This document shows, piece after piece, positions 46,109 to 54,331 of a stretch of DNA of 64,000 nucleotides (its first letter is position 1; every line of letters begins with the position of its first letter). A program made the position numbers and the translations under genes. Source of the DNA: Zhihengliuella flava (lineage in GTDB: Bacteria; Actinomycetota; Actinomycetes; Actinomycetales; Micrococcaceae). Where the stretch lies: the NCBI RefSeq assembly GCF_015751895.1, contig NZ_JADOTZ010000001.1, positions 2,728,001 to 2,792,000 on the forward strand, read 5' to 3'. The notes beneath the pieces are model-generated. The model searched no databases. It was given only the letters and a program-made list of their open reading frames with translations, and was not told the origin of the DNA.

Positions 46109-46711
46109 CTACTTGACCTGCGCCAGGATCGTTTCGGCGACCTCGCGCATGCTCAGGCGGCGATCCATCGAGGTTTTCTGGATCCAGCGGAAGGCCTCGG
46201 GCTCCGTCAGGCCCATCTTGGTGGTGAGCACACTCTTGGCGCGCTCGACGAGCTTACGCGTTTCAAATTGCTCTTGGAGGCTGCCCACTTCCTTCTCCAG
46301 CGCGATGATCTCGTCGTGGCGGGCCGCGGCGAGCTCAATCGCGGGGATGAGCTCGGAGGGGGTAAACGGCTTGACGACGTAGGCCATCGCGCCGGCTTCA
46401 CGCGCGCGCTCGACGAGCTCCTTCTGGCTGAAGGCCGTGAGCAGTACGACGGGGGCGATCCGCTCCTTAACGATGGCCTCAGCGGCCGTGATGCCGTCCA
46501 TGACCGGCATCTTGACGTCCATCAAAATCAAGTCCGGGCGGTGTTCACGGGCCAGTTCGATGGCCTTTTCGCCATTGTCGGCTTCCGCAACGACGTCGTA
46601 TCCCTCGCCACGCAGGATCTCGACGATGTCCAGACGAATAAGAGTCTCGTCCTCGGCGACGACGACCCGGCGCGCGGGTACCGCCGACTCTTCGGTTGGC
46701 GTTTCAGACAT
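46109..46711 (-). CDS. ANTAR-domain response regulator (PdtaR type)
   Basis: A 200-residue response regulator with an RNA-binding output. The receiver domain (~15-130) has acidic residues in VVVAEDETLIRL, the phosphorylated Asp in LILMDVKMPVMDG, and the Lys in YVVKPFTPSEL. The ANTAR domain (~140-200) has LVERAKSVLTTKMGLTEPEAFRWIQ-type spacing, split by the conserved Ala. It probably acts as an antiterminator by binding paired stem-loops. ATG 46711 has AGGAGG 8 nt upstream; TAGGCT at 46775-46770 could be its -10 box. Its histidine kinase is not in the window. Confidence 0.92.
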   Translation of the reverse strand: MSETPTEESAVPARRVVVAEDETLIRLDIVEILRGEGYDVVAEADNGEKAIELAREHRPDLILMDVKMPVMDGITAAEAIVKERIAPVVLLTAFSQKELVERAREAGAMAYVVKPFTPSELIPAIELAAARHDEIIALEKEVGSLQEQFETRKLVERAKSVLTTKMGLTEPEAFRWIQKTSMDRRLSMREVAETILAQVK

Positions 46712-46843
46712 AGTGGTCCTCCTGAATGCCCCTGCGGGCTCGACGTTCACGGCGTTGATTCTGCAGACAAGCCTATCGGCATGTACAGTAGATTTCCGCA
46801 CCAACGCGTGGGAAGCTTCCACAGCTTGACAGCGCATTGCCGT

Positions 46844-46925
46844 GCCCGAATGGCGGAATTGGCAGACGCACCGCACTCAAAATGCGGCGGGTAAAACCGT
46901 GTGGGTTCGAGTCCCACTTCGGGCA
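46844..46925 (+). tRNA. tRNA-Leu (CAA)
   Basis: The sequence folds with acceptor GCCCGAA pairing with TTCGGGC, anticodon stem CCGCA/TGCGG around loop CTCAAAA (anticodon CAA at 46878-46880), a long variable arm as expected for a class II tRNA, and T-loop TTCGAGT. The discriminator is A at 46925, and CCA is not encoded. Confidence 0.97.
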
Positions 46926-46929
46926 CTAC

Positions 46930-46969
46930 AGCCTGCTTCTCTTGCAACGCAAGGGAAGCAGGCTTTTTT
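46930..46969 (+). terminator. Rho-independent terminator of tRNA-Leu
   Basis: AGCCTGCTTCTCTTGC pairs with GCAAGGGAAGCAGGCT around the loop AAC, with one mismatch. Six T residues follow. This is the clearest intrinsic terminator in the window. Confidence 0.95.
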
Positions 46970-47058
46970 GTGGGCGGGCGAAGCTGCCCCGCTCGGGTAC
47001 GCACGTCGTCCTCGCCGAGCCCGCCCCGTCCCTCGTTCCACCAGAGGCCATCGTGTTC

Positions 47059-47070
47059 TAGGCTGAGGTG
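47059..47070 (+). promoter_or_regulatory. -10 box (TAGGCT) for leaderless DHFR-like gene
   Basis: TAGGCT at 47059-47064 lies exactly six bases before ATG 47071. This supports ATG over the adjacent upstream GTG as the start. Confidence 0.5.
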
Positions 47071-47634
47071 ATGACCCGCTTTCGCTACTACGTTGCTGCT
47101 TCTGTTGATGGGTATATCGCTGATGAGCAGGAATCGCTGGACTGGCTGACCGCGTTTGATTCGACCGAGGGGATCGAAGAGGCCATCGGTGCGTTCATGG
47201 ACCAAGTAGGAGCCGTCGTCATGGGGGCGGACACGTACACGTGGTTAGTGCGCCACAGCCCCCACGAGTGGCCGTATGGCCATCTGCCCGCTTGGGTCTT
47301 CACGCACCGCGAGCTGCCCGGCGTGCCGGAGGCTGACATCACCTTCGTGCGCGGCGAGCCCGCCGAATGGGTTCCGGACATTCGCGAGGCCGCCGGCGAG
47401 CGGGACGTGTGGGTCCTCGGCGGTGGTTCGCTGGCTGGTCAGTTAGTGGAGGCCGGATGCCTCGATGAGCTGATTCTCACGACCGTGCCGGTGGTGCTCG
47501 GTGGCGGGCGCCGCTTGTTCGCCACGCGCGGTGAGGTTCGGTTGATGCTCACCCAGCGGAGGTCCTTCGCGGACGGCGTCGTCGAGGACACGTACGACGT
47601 CGTCGCCCCGCCCGCCGCGGACCCGGGGGAGTGA
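47071..47634 (+). CDS. Dihydrofolate reductase-fold protein (RibD C-terminal domain family)
   Basis: A 187-residue protein of the RibD_C/DHFR-like family, a group of mostly uncharacterised NADPH-binding reductases. It starts TRFRYYVAASVDGYIADE, has VVMGADTYTW, and ends with WVLGGGSLAGQLVEAGCLDE and VPVVLGGGRRLF, which form the cofactor-binding edge. No deaminase domain is attached. It is 56 nt upstream of polA but each gene has its own -10 box, so no operon is implied. Confidence 0.85.
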   Translation: MTRFRYYVAASVDGYIADEQESLDWLTAFDSTEGIEEAIGAFMDQVGAVVMGADTYTWLVRHSPHEWPYGHLPAWVFTHRELPGVPEADITFVRGEPAEWVPDIREAAGERDVWVLGGGSLAGQLVEAGCLDELILTTVPVVLGGGRRLFATRGEVRLMLTQRRSFADGVVEDTYDVVAPPAADPGE

Positions 47635-47677
47635 GCCGCGCTGACCGCGGGCGTGCCCACCTGTGAGGCGCTTCGCG

Positions 47678-47689
47678 TAGGCTGGGTGG
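47678..47689 (+). promoter_or_regulatory. -10 box (TAGGCT) for leaderless polA transcript
   Basis: TAGGCT at 47678-47683 lies exactly six bases before GTG 47690, with no upstream ribosome binding site. Confidence 0.5.
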
Positions 47690-50395
47690 GTGAGCAGCGC
47701 AGCAGAAAAGTCCCCAGCCAATGCCAACAACGATGAGCCGCAGCGGCTCCTCGTGATCGACGGTCACTCGATGGCCTTCCGAGCGTTCTATGCCCTGCCG
47801 GCGGAGAATTTCGCGACGGACACCGGCCAGCACACCAACGCGGTGTACGGCTTCGTGTCCATGCTGATCCGCATGATCGCTGACCATGACCCGACACACG
47901 TTGCCGTCGCGTTCGATCTCGATACGCCCACGTTCCGCTCGGAAGAGTATGAGGACTACAAGGCCGGCCGGAGTAAAACTCCCGAGGAGTTCCACGGCCA
48001 GATTGACCTGATCCAGAAGGTCATGGAGGCCATGAACATTCCGCACCTCAGCCTGGATGGGTATGAGGCGGATGACATCATCGCCACGCTGGCCGCCCGC
48101 GGGCAGGAGGCGGGCGCCGAGGTGCTGGTGGTCTCGGGGGATCGGGATGCCTTCCAGCTCATTAATGAAACGACCCGAGTGCTCTACCCCAAGAAGGGCG
48201 TTTCCGATATCCCGCCGATGGATGCGGAGGCCGTGGAGGCCAAGTACTTCGTGCGGCCGGAGCGCTACTCGGATCTGGCCGCGCTGGTGGGTGAGACCGC
48301 GGACAACCTCCCCGGCGTCCCCGGGGTGGGGCCGAAGACGGCGGCCAAGTGGCTCAACCTCTACGGCGACTTGGCGGGCATTCTCGAGAACATTGATGCC
48401 ATCAAGGGCAAAGTGGGCGATTCCTTGCGGGCTCACGTCGAGGACGTCAAACGCAATCGGCGCCTTAACCGATTGCTGACGGATCTGGACTTGCCGGTCA
48501 CGTTCGAGGCGCTGGTGCTGTCCCACCCGCATCGGGACGCTGTTGAGGAGCTCTTCGATGCCTTGCAGTTCAACACGCTGCGTAAGCGCCTCTTCGATCT
48601 GTTCGGGGAAGAGGAACAGCCCGTCGAGGAAGAGCCCATGCCCCCGCTGGAACTGCTCGAGACCGAGGAGGCGCTGAGAACGTGGTTCGCCGAGCGGGCC
48701 GGGCAGACCTTCGGTCTGCATCTGGCGACAGTGCCCGTGACTGGTGCCCCGGACGACGTCGTCGGCGTCGGGTTCGCCGCCGAAGGCGCCACCGCCTATG
48801 TCAACGTCGAACAGGCAGATCAACATCTGGAGGAGGCCCTCGCCACGGTGCTGGCGGATGCCGGTAGCGCCAAGGCGGTGCACGATTTCAAGCGGGCTTT
48901 CAAGCTGTTGAAGGAGCGTGGCTTAGGCCTCGCCGGGGTGGTCGATGACACGATGATCTCCGCGTATCTGATCCAGCCGGACCGCCGGAGTCACGAGCTC
49001 GGGGACATTGCGCAGTACCACCTGCGACTGACCCTCGAGGCCGAGGGAGAGAGCGGCCAATTGGAACTGGGGCTGGACGAGCAGGATGCGGCTCAGCCTG
49101 CTGTGCGTGCAGCATACGTGGTGCGCTTGCTCTCGCACCATCTGGCCGGTCAGGTGCTGGAGCGGGGGGCCTCGCGGCTCTTGGCCGAGATGGAATTACC
49201 GCTGGCCGTGATCTTGGCGCGCATGGAGAATACCGGCATCGCGATCGACACGGAACGGCTCGACGAGCTGATCGGCGACTTTTCGAAGACCATCGACGCC
49301 GCCACCCAGGAGGCGTATGACGCCATTGGGCACGAGGTGAATCTCAGCTCGCCGAAGCAGTTGCAGGGCGTCCTCTTCGATGAGCTGGAGCTACCGAAGA
49401 CGAAGAAGATCAAGACGGGCTACACCACAGACGCCGATTCCCTGCAGGAGCTGCTCGTCAAGACGCAGCACCCGTTCCTCGTGGCGCTCATGGCCTATCG
49501 TGATGCGACCAAGCTGCGCCAGACGGTCGAGGGTCTGCGAAAGACCGTGGCCGACGACGGCCGGATCCATACCACCTACGCGCAGACGGTCGCCGCCACC
49601 GGGCGACTGTCCTCTCTCAACCCCAATCTGCAGAACATCCCGATCCGCAGCGAGGAGGGCCGGCGAATTCGCGATGTGTTTGTGGTGGGCGAGGGCTACG
49701 AGACCCTGCTCACGGCCGACTATTCCCAGATCGAGATGCGCATCATGGCCCACCTCTCCGGGGATGAGGGCCTGATTCAGGCCTACCGTGACGGTGAGGA
49801 CCTGCACCGGTTTGTTGGCTCCCATGTGTTTGACGTCGCGCCCGAGGACGTCACGTCCGAGATGCGGTCCAAGGTGAAGGCCATGTCGTACGGCCTGGCG
49901 TACGGGCTTAGCTCCTTTGGCCTGTCCAAGCAGCTGAAGATCTCCGTTGACGAGGCGCGCGGGTTGATGAAGGACTACTTCTCTCGTTTCGGCGCCGTGC
50001 GCGATTACCTGCGTGGCGTGGTGACTCAAGCGCGGCAAGACGGCTTCACGTCGACGATCGAGGGCCGCCGTCGTTACCTGCCGGACCTGACGAGCGACAA
50101 CCGCCAACTGCGCGAGATGGCCGAACGCGCTGCTCTGAATGCGCCCATCCAAGGCTCGGCTGCCGACATCATCAAGCGCGCCATGCTCGGCGTTGATGCT
50201 GGCCTTCAGGAAGCCGGGCTCTCCACCCGCATGCTGTTGCAGGTCCACGACGAGCTGGTGTTCGAAGTTGCTGAGGGCGAGCTGGACCAGGTGGAGGCGC
50301 TGGTGCGGGAACGGATGGCCCACGCCGCCGAGCTGGCCGTCCCCCTCGATGTTCAGGTCGGCATCGGGCGCAGCTGGCACGATGCCGAACACTAA
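47690..50395 (+). CDS. polA: DNA polymerase I (proofreading domain degenerate)
   Basis: A 901-residue repair and Okazaki-maturation polymerase. The 5'-3' exonuclease domain (~1-310) has LVIDGHSMAFRAFYAL, YEADDIIATLA, SGDRDAFQLI and GVPGVGPKTA. The middle domain (~320-510) lacks the D-x-E pair of an active 3'-5' exonuclease; its first strand reads TFGLHLATV. The polymerase domain has SSLNPNLQNIPIR, LTADYSQIEMRIMAH (motif A), KAMSYGLAYGLSSFGL (motif B) and LLQVHDELVFE (motif C). Proofreading loss is typical of actinobacterial PolA. Confidence 0.96.
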   Translation: MSSAAEKSPANANNDEPQRLLVIDGHSMAFRAFYALPAENFATDTGQHTNAVYGFVSMLIRMIADHDPTHVAVAFDLDTPTFRSEEYEDYKAGRSKTPEEFHGQIDLIQKVMEAMNIPHLSLDGYEADDIIATLAARGQEAGAEVLVVSGDRDAFQLINETTRVLYPKKGVSDIPPMDAEAVEAKYFVRPERYSDLAALVGETADNLPGVPGVGPKTAAKWLNLYGDLAGILENIDAIKGKVGDSLRAHVEDVKRNRRLNRLLTDLDLPVTFEALVLSHPHRDAVEELFDALQFNTLRKRLFDLFGEEEQPVEEEPMPPLELLETEEALRTWFAERAGQTFGLHLATVPVTGAPDDVVGVGFAAEGATAYVNVEQADQHLEEALATVLADAGSAKAVHDFKRAFKLLKERGLGLAGVVDDTMISAYLIQPDRRSHELGDIAQYHLRLTLEAEGESGQLELGLDEQDAAQPAVRAAYVVRLLSHHLAGQVLERGASRLLAEMELPLAVILARMENTGIAIDTERLDELIGDFSKTIDAATQEAYDAIGHEVNLSSPKQLQGVLFDELELPKTKKIKTGYTTDADSLQELLVKTQHPFLVALMAYRDATKLRQTVEGLRKTVADDGRIHTTYAQTVAATGRLSSLNPNLQNIPIRSEEGRRIRDVFVVGEGYETLLTADYSQIEMRIMAHLSGDEGLIQAYRDGEDLHRFVGSHVFDVAPEDVTSEMRSKVKAMSYGLAYGLSSFGLSKQLKISVDEARGLMKDYFSRFGAVRDYLRGVVTQARQDGFTSTIEGRRRYLPDLTSDNRQLREMAERAALNAPIQGSAADIIKRAMLGVDAGLQEAGLSTRMLLQVHDELVFEVAEGELDQVEALVRERMAHAAELAVPLDVQVGIGRSWHDAEH

Positions 50396-50427
50396 TCAAC
50401 GACGAGTCTCAGCTCCGAGGAGGAACT

Positions 50428-51726
50428 GTGCGCAGTGAACTGTTTCGGGTGAGCGGCCACCACGGCGACCGGGATCCCCAGGCCGAGGCGTGGGTCCGCG
50501 CCGTCGATCGCGGCTTTTATGACAAGGACCGGGACGCCGCCGCGCTGCAGCGCTTCATCGATGCACTCCGTGCCCGCGACACCCTGTTGACGGCGGTGTA
50601 CGACGACGGGGCCACCGCGCCGTCGCTCGCCGCCGTCTGGCCGGTCGCGACGTTTGCGGAATTCGCGGGGGAGATGACCGTGCGCCCCGGGGCGCAGCTG
50701 TCCGCGCATCAGATTTCCGATGTCACGGTGCGTGCCACGCACCGCCGGCGCGGGCTCCTGCGTTCCATGATGGAAGCCTCCCTCGCGCGTGCCGTGGCGG
50801 CCGAGCGGCCGGTGGCGGTCCTGACCGCCTCCGAAGCGAGCATCTATGGCCGGTTTGGGTTTGCTCCGTCCGCGTACCAGGTTCCGCTGCGGCTCAAGGT
50901 CGAGCATGGACTGGCGCTGAGGCCCGAGGCCAAGGCCTTCGCCGCTGCCGCCGACTGGCGCGTTGAGGAGTTGCTTCCGCGGGACATGGAGCCCATCCAC
51001 GACCACGTGTTTGCGGCGTTCCATCAGCAATCGACCGGCTCGGTCTCGCGTGCGTGGGATGACCTGCAACGGGTCACGGGACGCTGGGCGCCCGACGGAT
51101 ACGGGGCCGCGGAGGATTTGCGCGCGTACGCCTGTTTCGACGCCGATGGCACTCCGGTGGCCTTTGCGACGGCCCGCTTCGGCGGCTGGGACAAGGACCC
51201 CAAGGAACTGCAGATTCTCGACTTCGTGGCTGCCGATCCTGCCGCTGAACTGGCGTTGTGGGAGCATCTCGGGGCGCATGACCTCGTGGAGGTTCTGACG
51301 TTTAGCCGCGCTCGCGTCGACGATCCACTGCGTTGGGCCCTCGCTAACCCGCGGGATCTCACCACCAAGTCCGTCGAGGATTCCGTGTGGATTCGCGTAC
51401 TGGACGTCCCACAAGTGCTGGCCGCCGTGGACTGGGCGGCTGACGGTTCTGTCGTTCTGGCGGTCGAGGATGCGCTCGGCTACGCCGACGGTCGCTGGGC
51501 CCTGACGGTTCAGGGTGGCACTGCGCGCGTCGTGGAGGACGATGCCGCAGACGCCGGTCCCGAGGTCGCCATGAGCGTCGACACCTTGGGCGCGTTGGCC
51601 ACGGGTGCGATGCAACCCTGGCAAGCCGCGGCGGTGGGGCGTGTGCAGGCCGATCCCGAGGCCTTGCTCGCGGTCAATGCCCTCTTCGGTGACCGCCGTG
51701 CTCCCATGAACCACACGTTCTTCTAA
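50428..51726 (+). CDS. Eis-like GNAT N-acetyltransferase with sterol-carrier-type C-terminal domain
   Basis: A 432-residue protein with the three-part layout of the Eis family: an N-terminal GNAT domain with ISDVTVRATHRRRGLLRSMM (acetyl-CoA loop) and ASIYGRFGF, a second degenerate GNAT domain (~170-310), and an SCP2-like C-terminal domain. It ends in ...NHTFF; in Eis enzymes the C-terminal Phe carboxylate acts as the base. Mycobacterial Eis acetylates amines including aminoglycosides, but the substrate here is unknown. GTG 50428 has GAGGAGG 6 nt upstream. Confidence 0.87.
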   Translation: MRSELFRVSGHHGDRDPQAEAWVRAVDRGFYDKDRDAAALQRFIDALRARDTLLTAVYDDGATAPSLAAVWPVATFAEFAGEMTVRPGAQLSAHQISDVTVRATHRRRGLLRSMMEASLARAVAAERPVAVLTASEASIYGRFGFAPSAYQVPLRLKVEHGLALRPEAKAFAAAADWRVEELLPRDMEPIHDHVFAAFHQQSTGSVSRAWDDLQRVTGRWAPDGYGAAEDLRAYACFDADGTPVAFATARFGGWDKDPKELQILDFVAADPAAELALWEHLGAHDLVEVLTFSRARVDDPLRWALANPRDLTTKSVEDSVWIRVLDVPQVLAAVDWAADGSVVLAVEDALGYADGRWALTVQGGTARVVEDDAADAGPEVAMSVDTLGALATGAMQPWQAAAVGRVQADPEALLAVNALFGDRRAPMNHTFF

Positions 51727-51773
51727 GCGGGGGAGCGGACAGCATCAGCCGAGCGGGGTGGCCGCGATCGGCT

Positions 51774-51802
51774 TTGACCGTGGCACGCCGCGGAGCTAAA
51801 CT
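51774..51802 (+). promoter_or_regulatory. Sigma70-type promoter of rpsA
   Basis: TTGACC (51774-51779) and TAAACT (51797-51802) are separated by exactly 17 bases. It is the best two-box promoter I see in the window. Transcription should begin at or next to ATG 51811, about 125 nt before rpsA. Confidence 0.7.
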
Positions 51803-51810
51803 AGACGGGC

Positions 51811-51846
51811 ATGTCTTCTGTCGCGCGCTCACGCGTGCCCGAGTGA
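51811..51846 (+). CDS. Possible leaderless upstream ORF of rpsA (11 residues)
   Basis: ATG 51811 lies eight bases after the -10 box of the rpsA promoter, so it should be at or within a few bases of the 5' end of the mRNA. It encodes MSSVARSRVPE and stops at TGA 51844-51846. A small hairpin, GCCGG-GACTT-CCGGC (51881-51895), lies between it and the rpsA ribosome binding site. Its translation is inferred only from position. Confidence 0.4.
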   Translation: MSSVARSRVPE

Positions 51847-51936
51847 GGACCGCACCCATACAAGATCCACCTCGGAGTATGCCGGGACTTCCGGCTACCC
51901 GACTGACCAAACTATCCACATCGGAGCCCCTACTAC

Positions 51937-53409
51937 ATGACCATCACCTCCAACGAGAAGACCGGTACCCCGCAGGTCGCTGTCAACGACATCGGTACCG
52001 CTGAAGACTTCCTCGCCGCCGTCGACGCCACCATCAAGTACTTCAACGATGGCGACCTCGTCGAGGGCACCGTCGTCAAGGTTGATCGCGACGAAGTCCT
52101 GCTCGACATCGGTTACAAGACCGAGGGTGTCATTCCTTCCCGCGAGCTTTCCATCAAGCACGACGTCGATCCGGGCGAAGTTGTCGCCACCGGTGACACC
52201 GTCGAGGCCCTCGTCCTCACCAAGGAGGACAAGGAAGGCCGCTTGATCCTGTCCAAGAAGCGCGCTCAGTACGAGCGCGCCTGGGGCGACATCGAGAAGA
52301 TCAAGGAAGAGGACGGCGTCGTCACCGGCACCGTCATCGAGGTGGTCAAGGGCGGCCTGATTCTGGATATCGGCCTGCGCGGCTTCCTGCCGGCATCGCT
52401 TGTCGAGATGCGCCGCGTGCGCGATCTGGCCCCGTACATCGGCCAGGAGATCGAGGCCAAGATCATCGAGCTGGACAAGAACCGCAACAACGTGGTGCTG
52501 TCCCGCCGTGCGTGGCTCGAGCAGACCCAGTCCGAGGTGCGTTCCTCCTTCCTCAACAAGCTCGAGAAGGGCCAGGTCCGCCCGGGCGTCGTCTCCTCGA
52601 TCGTCAACTTCGGTGCGTTCGTGGACCTCGGCGGCGTCGACGGCCTCGTGCACGTTTCCGAGCTGTCCTGGAAGCACATTGACCACCCGAACGAGGTTGT
52701 CGAGGTCGGCCAGGAAGTCACCGTCGAGGTTCTCGAGGTGGACCTGGACCGCGAGCGCGTCTCCCTGTCGCTCAAGGCTACGCAGGAAGATCCGTGGCAG
52801 ACCTTCGCCCGCACCCACGCCCTTGGCCAGGTTGTGCCGGGCAAGGTCACCAAGCTGGTTCCGTTCGGCGCGTTTGTCCGCGTCGAGGACGGCATCGAAG
52901 GCCTAGTGCACATCTCCGAGCTGGCTGTCCGCCACGTCGAGCTGGCCGAGCAGGTCGTTTCCGTGGGTGACGAGCTGTTCGTCAAGGTCATCGACATCGA
53001 CCTCGAGCGCCGCCGCATCTCGCTGTCCCTGAAGCAGGCCAACGAGGGCGTCGACCCAGAGGGCACCGAGTTCGACCCGGCGCTCTACGGCATGGCTGCC
53101 GAGTACGACGAGCAGGGCAACTACAAGTACCCGGAGGGCTTCGACCCGGAGACCAACGAGTGGCTCGAGGGCTACGACGAGCAGCGCGCCGCCTGGGAGG
53201 CCCAGTACGCCGCCGCTCAGGAGCGCTGGGAGGCCCACAAGAAGCAGGTTGCTCAGCACCTCAACGACGACCAGGCTGCCGCCTCCGAGGCGCCCGCCGA
53301 GGCTCCGTCCGCTTCGAGCTACTCCTCGGATGCACCGGTTGCCGACGCCGGCACCTTGGCCTCCGACGAGGCCCTCGCCGCACTGCGCGAGAAGCTGACC
53401 GGCAACTAA
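51937..53409 (+). CDS. rpsA: 30S ribosomal protein S1
   Basis: A 490-residue RNA-binding protein that helps place mRNA on the 30S subunit. Four S1 domains follow one another: GDLVEGTVVKVDRDEVLLDIG (~42), EDGVVTGTVIEVVKGGLILD (~127), KGQVRPGVVSSIVNFGAFVD (~212) and LGQVVPGKVTKLVPFGAFVR (~297). The C-terminal ~120 residues are acidic and low complexity. Actinobacterial S1 has four rather than six domains. ATG 51937 has GGAG 10 nt upstream. Confidence 0.96.
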   Translation: MTITSNEKTGTPQVAVNDIGTAEDFLAAVDATIKYFNDGDLVEGTVVKVDRDEVLLDIGYKTEGVIPSRELSIKHDVDPGEVVATGDTVEALVLTKEDKEGRLILSKKRAQYERAWGDIEKIKEEDGVVTGTVIEVVKGGLILDIGLRGFLPASLVEMRRVRDLAPYIGQEIEAKIIELDKNRNNVVLSRRAWLEQTQSEVRSSFLNKLEKGQVRPGVVSSIVNFGAFVDLGGVDGLVHVSELSWKHIDHPNEVVEVGQEVTVEVLEVDLDRERVSLSLKATQEDPWQTFARTHALGQVVPGKVTKLVPFGAFVRVEDGIEGLVHISELAVRHVELAEQVVSVGDELFVKVIDIDLERRRISLSLKQANEGVDPEGTEFDPALYGMAAEYDEQGNYKYPEGFDPETNEWLEGYDEQRAAWEAQYAAAQERWEAHKKQVAQHLNDDQAAASEAPAEAPSASSYSSDAPVADAGTLASDEALAALREKLTGN

Positions 53410-53442
53410 GTTCTCCCGCTGCCTGAGCACACCTGAACTGAA

Positions 53443-53483
53443 CAGAAGATCCCCGCGACCAACCTGGTCGCGGGGATCTTCTG
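53443..53483 (+). terminator. Strong hairpin terminator after rpsA
   Basis: An 18-bp perfect stem (53443-53460 with 53466-53483) encloses a five-base loop AACCT. The arm core is GATCCCCGCGACC. It starts 34 nt after the rpsA stop. The U tract is weak (TTCTG). The remaining 110 bp to the next gene shows nothing recognisable. Confidence 0.85.
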
Positions 53484-53594
53484 CGTTCGTCGTGTGAAGT
53501 TGCGCCGCATCGTGCGCCCAGCGTGATGTGCGGTGGCGTATTGAGCCCCGTCGGCGCCTGTTGGACGGTGCGCGTTCATCCGAAAACGAGGGAA

Positions 53595-54329
53595 CTAGGC
53601 CCGCCGCGTGCAGGACCACCAGAGGACCGAGCTGATCGCGACCGCCTGAGTGGCCATCAGCGAGATCAGGACCATGACCTGAATCAATCCCGCGTCCAGA
53701 GGCGACGCCCCGCCGAGAATGAGCCCCACAAACGCCCCCGGGAGCGTGATGGTGCCCGCGGTCTTGGCTTGGTCTACGCCGGGCAGCATCGCTTCCGGGG
53801 CCACCGGGCGGAGCACCAAATTCCGCGCTGACGCCGGGGTCATCCCGACGGCGAGCGCCGCTTCCACTTCGCCGCGGCGCTGATCGAGCTCGGCGACAAA
53901 GCGCCGGCCGGAGAGATTCGCGGCCGCCATGGACCCTCCGATGAGCTGTCCGACGACGGCGATCAACGCGAGCGGCTCCACCGGCAGCACGCCCGCGACG
54001 AGGAGCAGTCCGACGGGAGGCAGGACGCCGAGGACGAGGGGCAGCGCGGCGCCAAACCACGAACAGCCGGGCACCCGGCGTCGGACGGTGACGGTAGCCA
54101 CGCCCAGCATCAGTAGGAGAAATGCACCGGCCCAGACCGCTGAGCGGCCCAACTGCGAAATGAGGAGGGCCACCAGCATCAGCTGGGCTAGGGCCCGGGC
54201 ACCGGCGAGCAGCGTCTCCCGCACCGCTAAGCCCAGCACCACGCGGGACACCGTAGCGGCCACCGCGAGGAGTGCGGCCAGGGCCAGCCAGAACGTTGGC
54301 CCCAACTGGAGGAGCGTCGACGATCCCAC
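53595..54329 (-). CDS. FetB-like (UPF0014) ABC transporter permease
   Basis: A 244-residue membrane protein of the FetB family, whose E. coli member exports iron with the ATPase FetA. About six helices are present. The family signature region is VEAALAVGMTPASARNLVLRP followed by MLPGVDQAKTAGTITLPGAFVGLILGG. No ATPase gene is adjacent, so its partner must lie elsewhere. GTG 54329 starts 2 nt after the methyltransferase stop, so it is co-transcribed with that gene and yigZ. Confidence 0.82.
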   Translation of the reverse strand: MGSSTLLQLGPTFWLALAALLAVAATVSRVVLGLAVRETLLAGARALAQLMLVALLISQLGRSAVWAGAFLLLMLGVATVTVRRRVPGCSWFGAALPLVLGVLPPVGLLLVAGVLPVEPLALIAVVGQLIGGSMAAANLSGRRFVAELDQRRGEVEAALAVGMTPASARNLVLRPVAPEAMLPGVDQAKTAGTITLPGAFVGLILGGASPLDAGLIQVMVLISLMATQAVAISSVLWWSCTRRA

Positions 54330-54331
54330 GC

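Noticed and set aside
46826-46831. Perfect TTGACA just before tRNA-Leu
   Set aside because: The matching -10 box would fall inside the tRNA gene, so it cannot be its promoter. No good TAnnnT box lies 17 bases downstream.
50428-51726. Eis-like gene as an acquired aminoglycoside-resistance gene
   Set aside because: Eis-family genes are widespread in actinobacterial chromosomes, it sits between polA and rpsA, and there is no sign of transfer. Resistance cannot be inferred from sequence.
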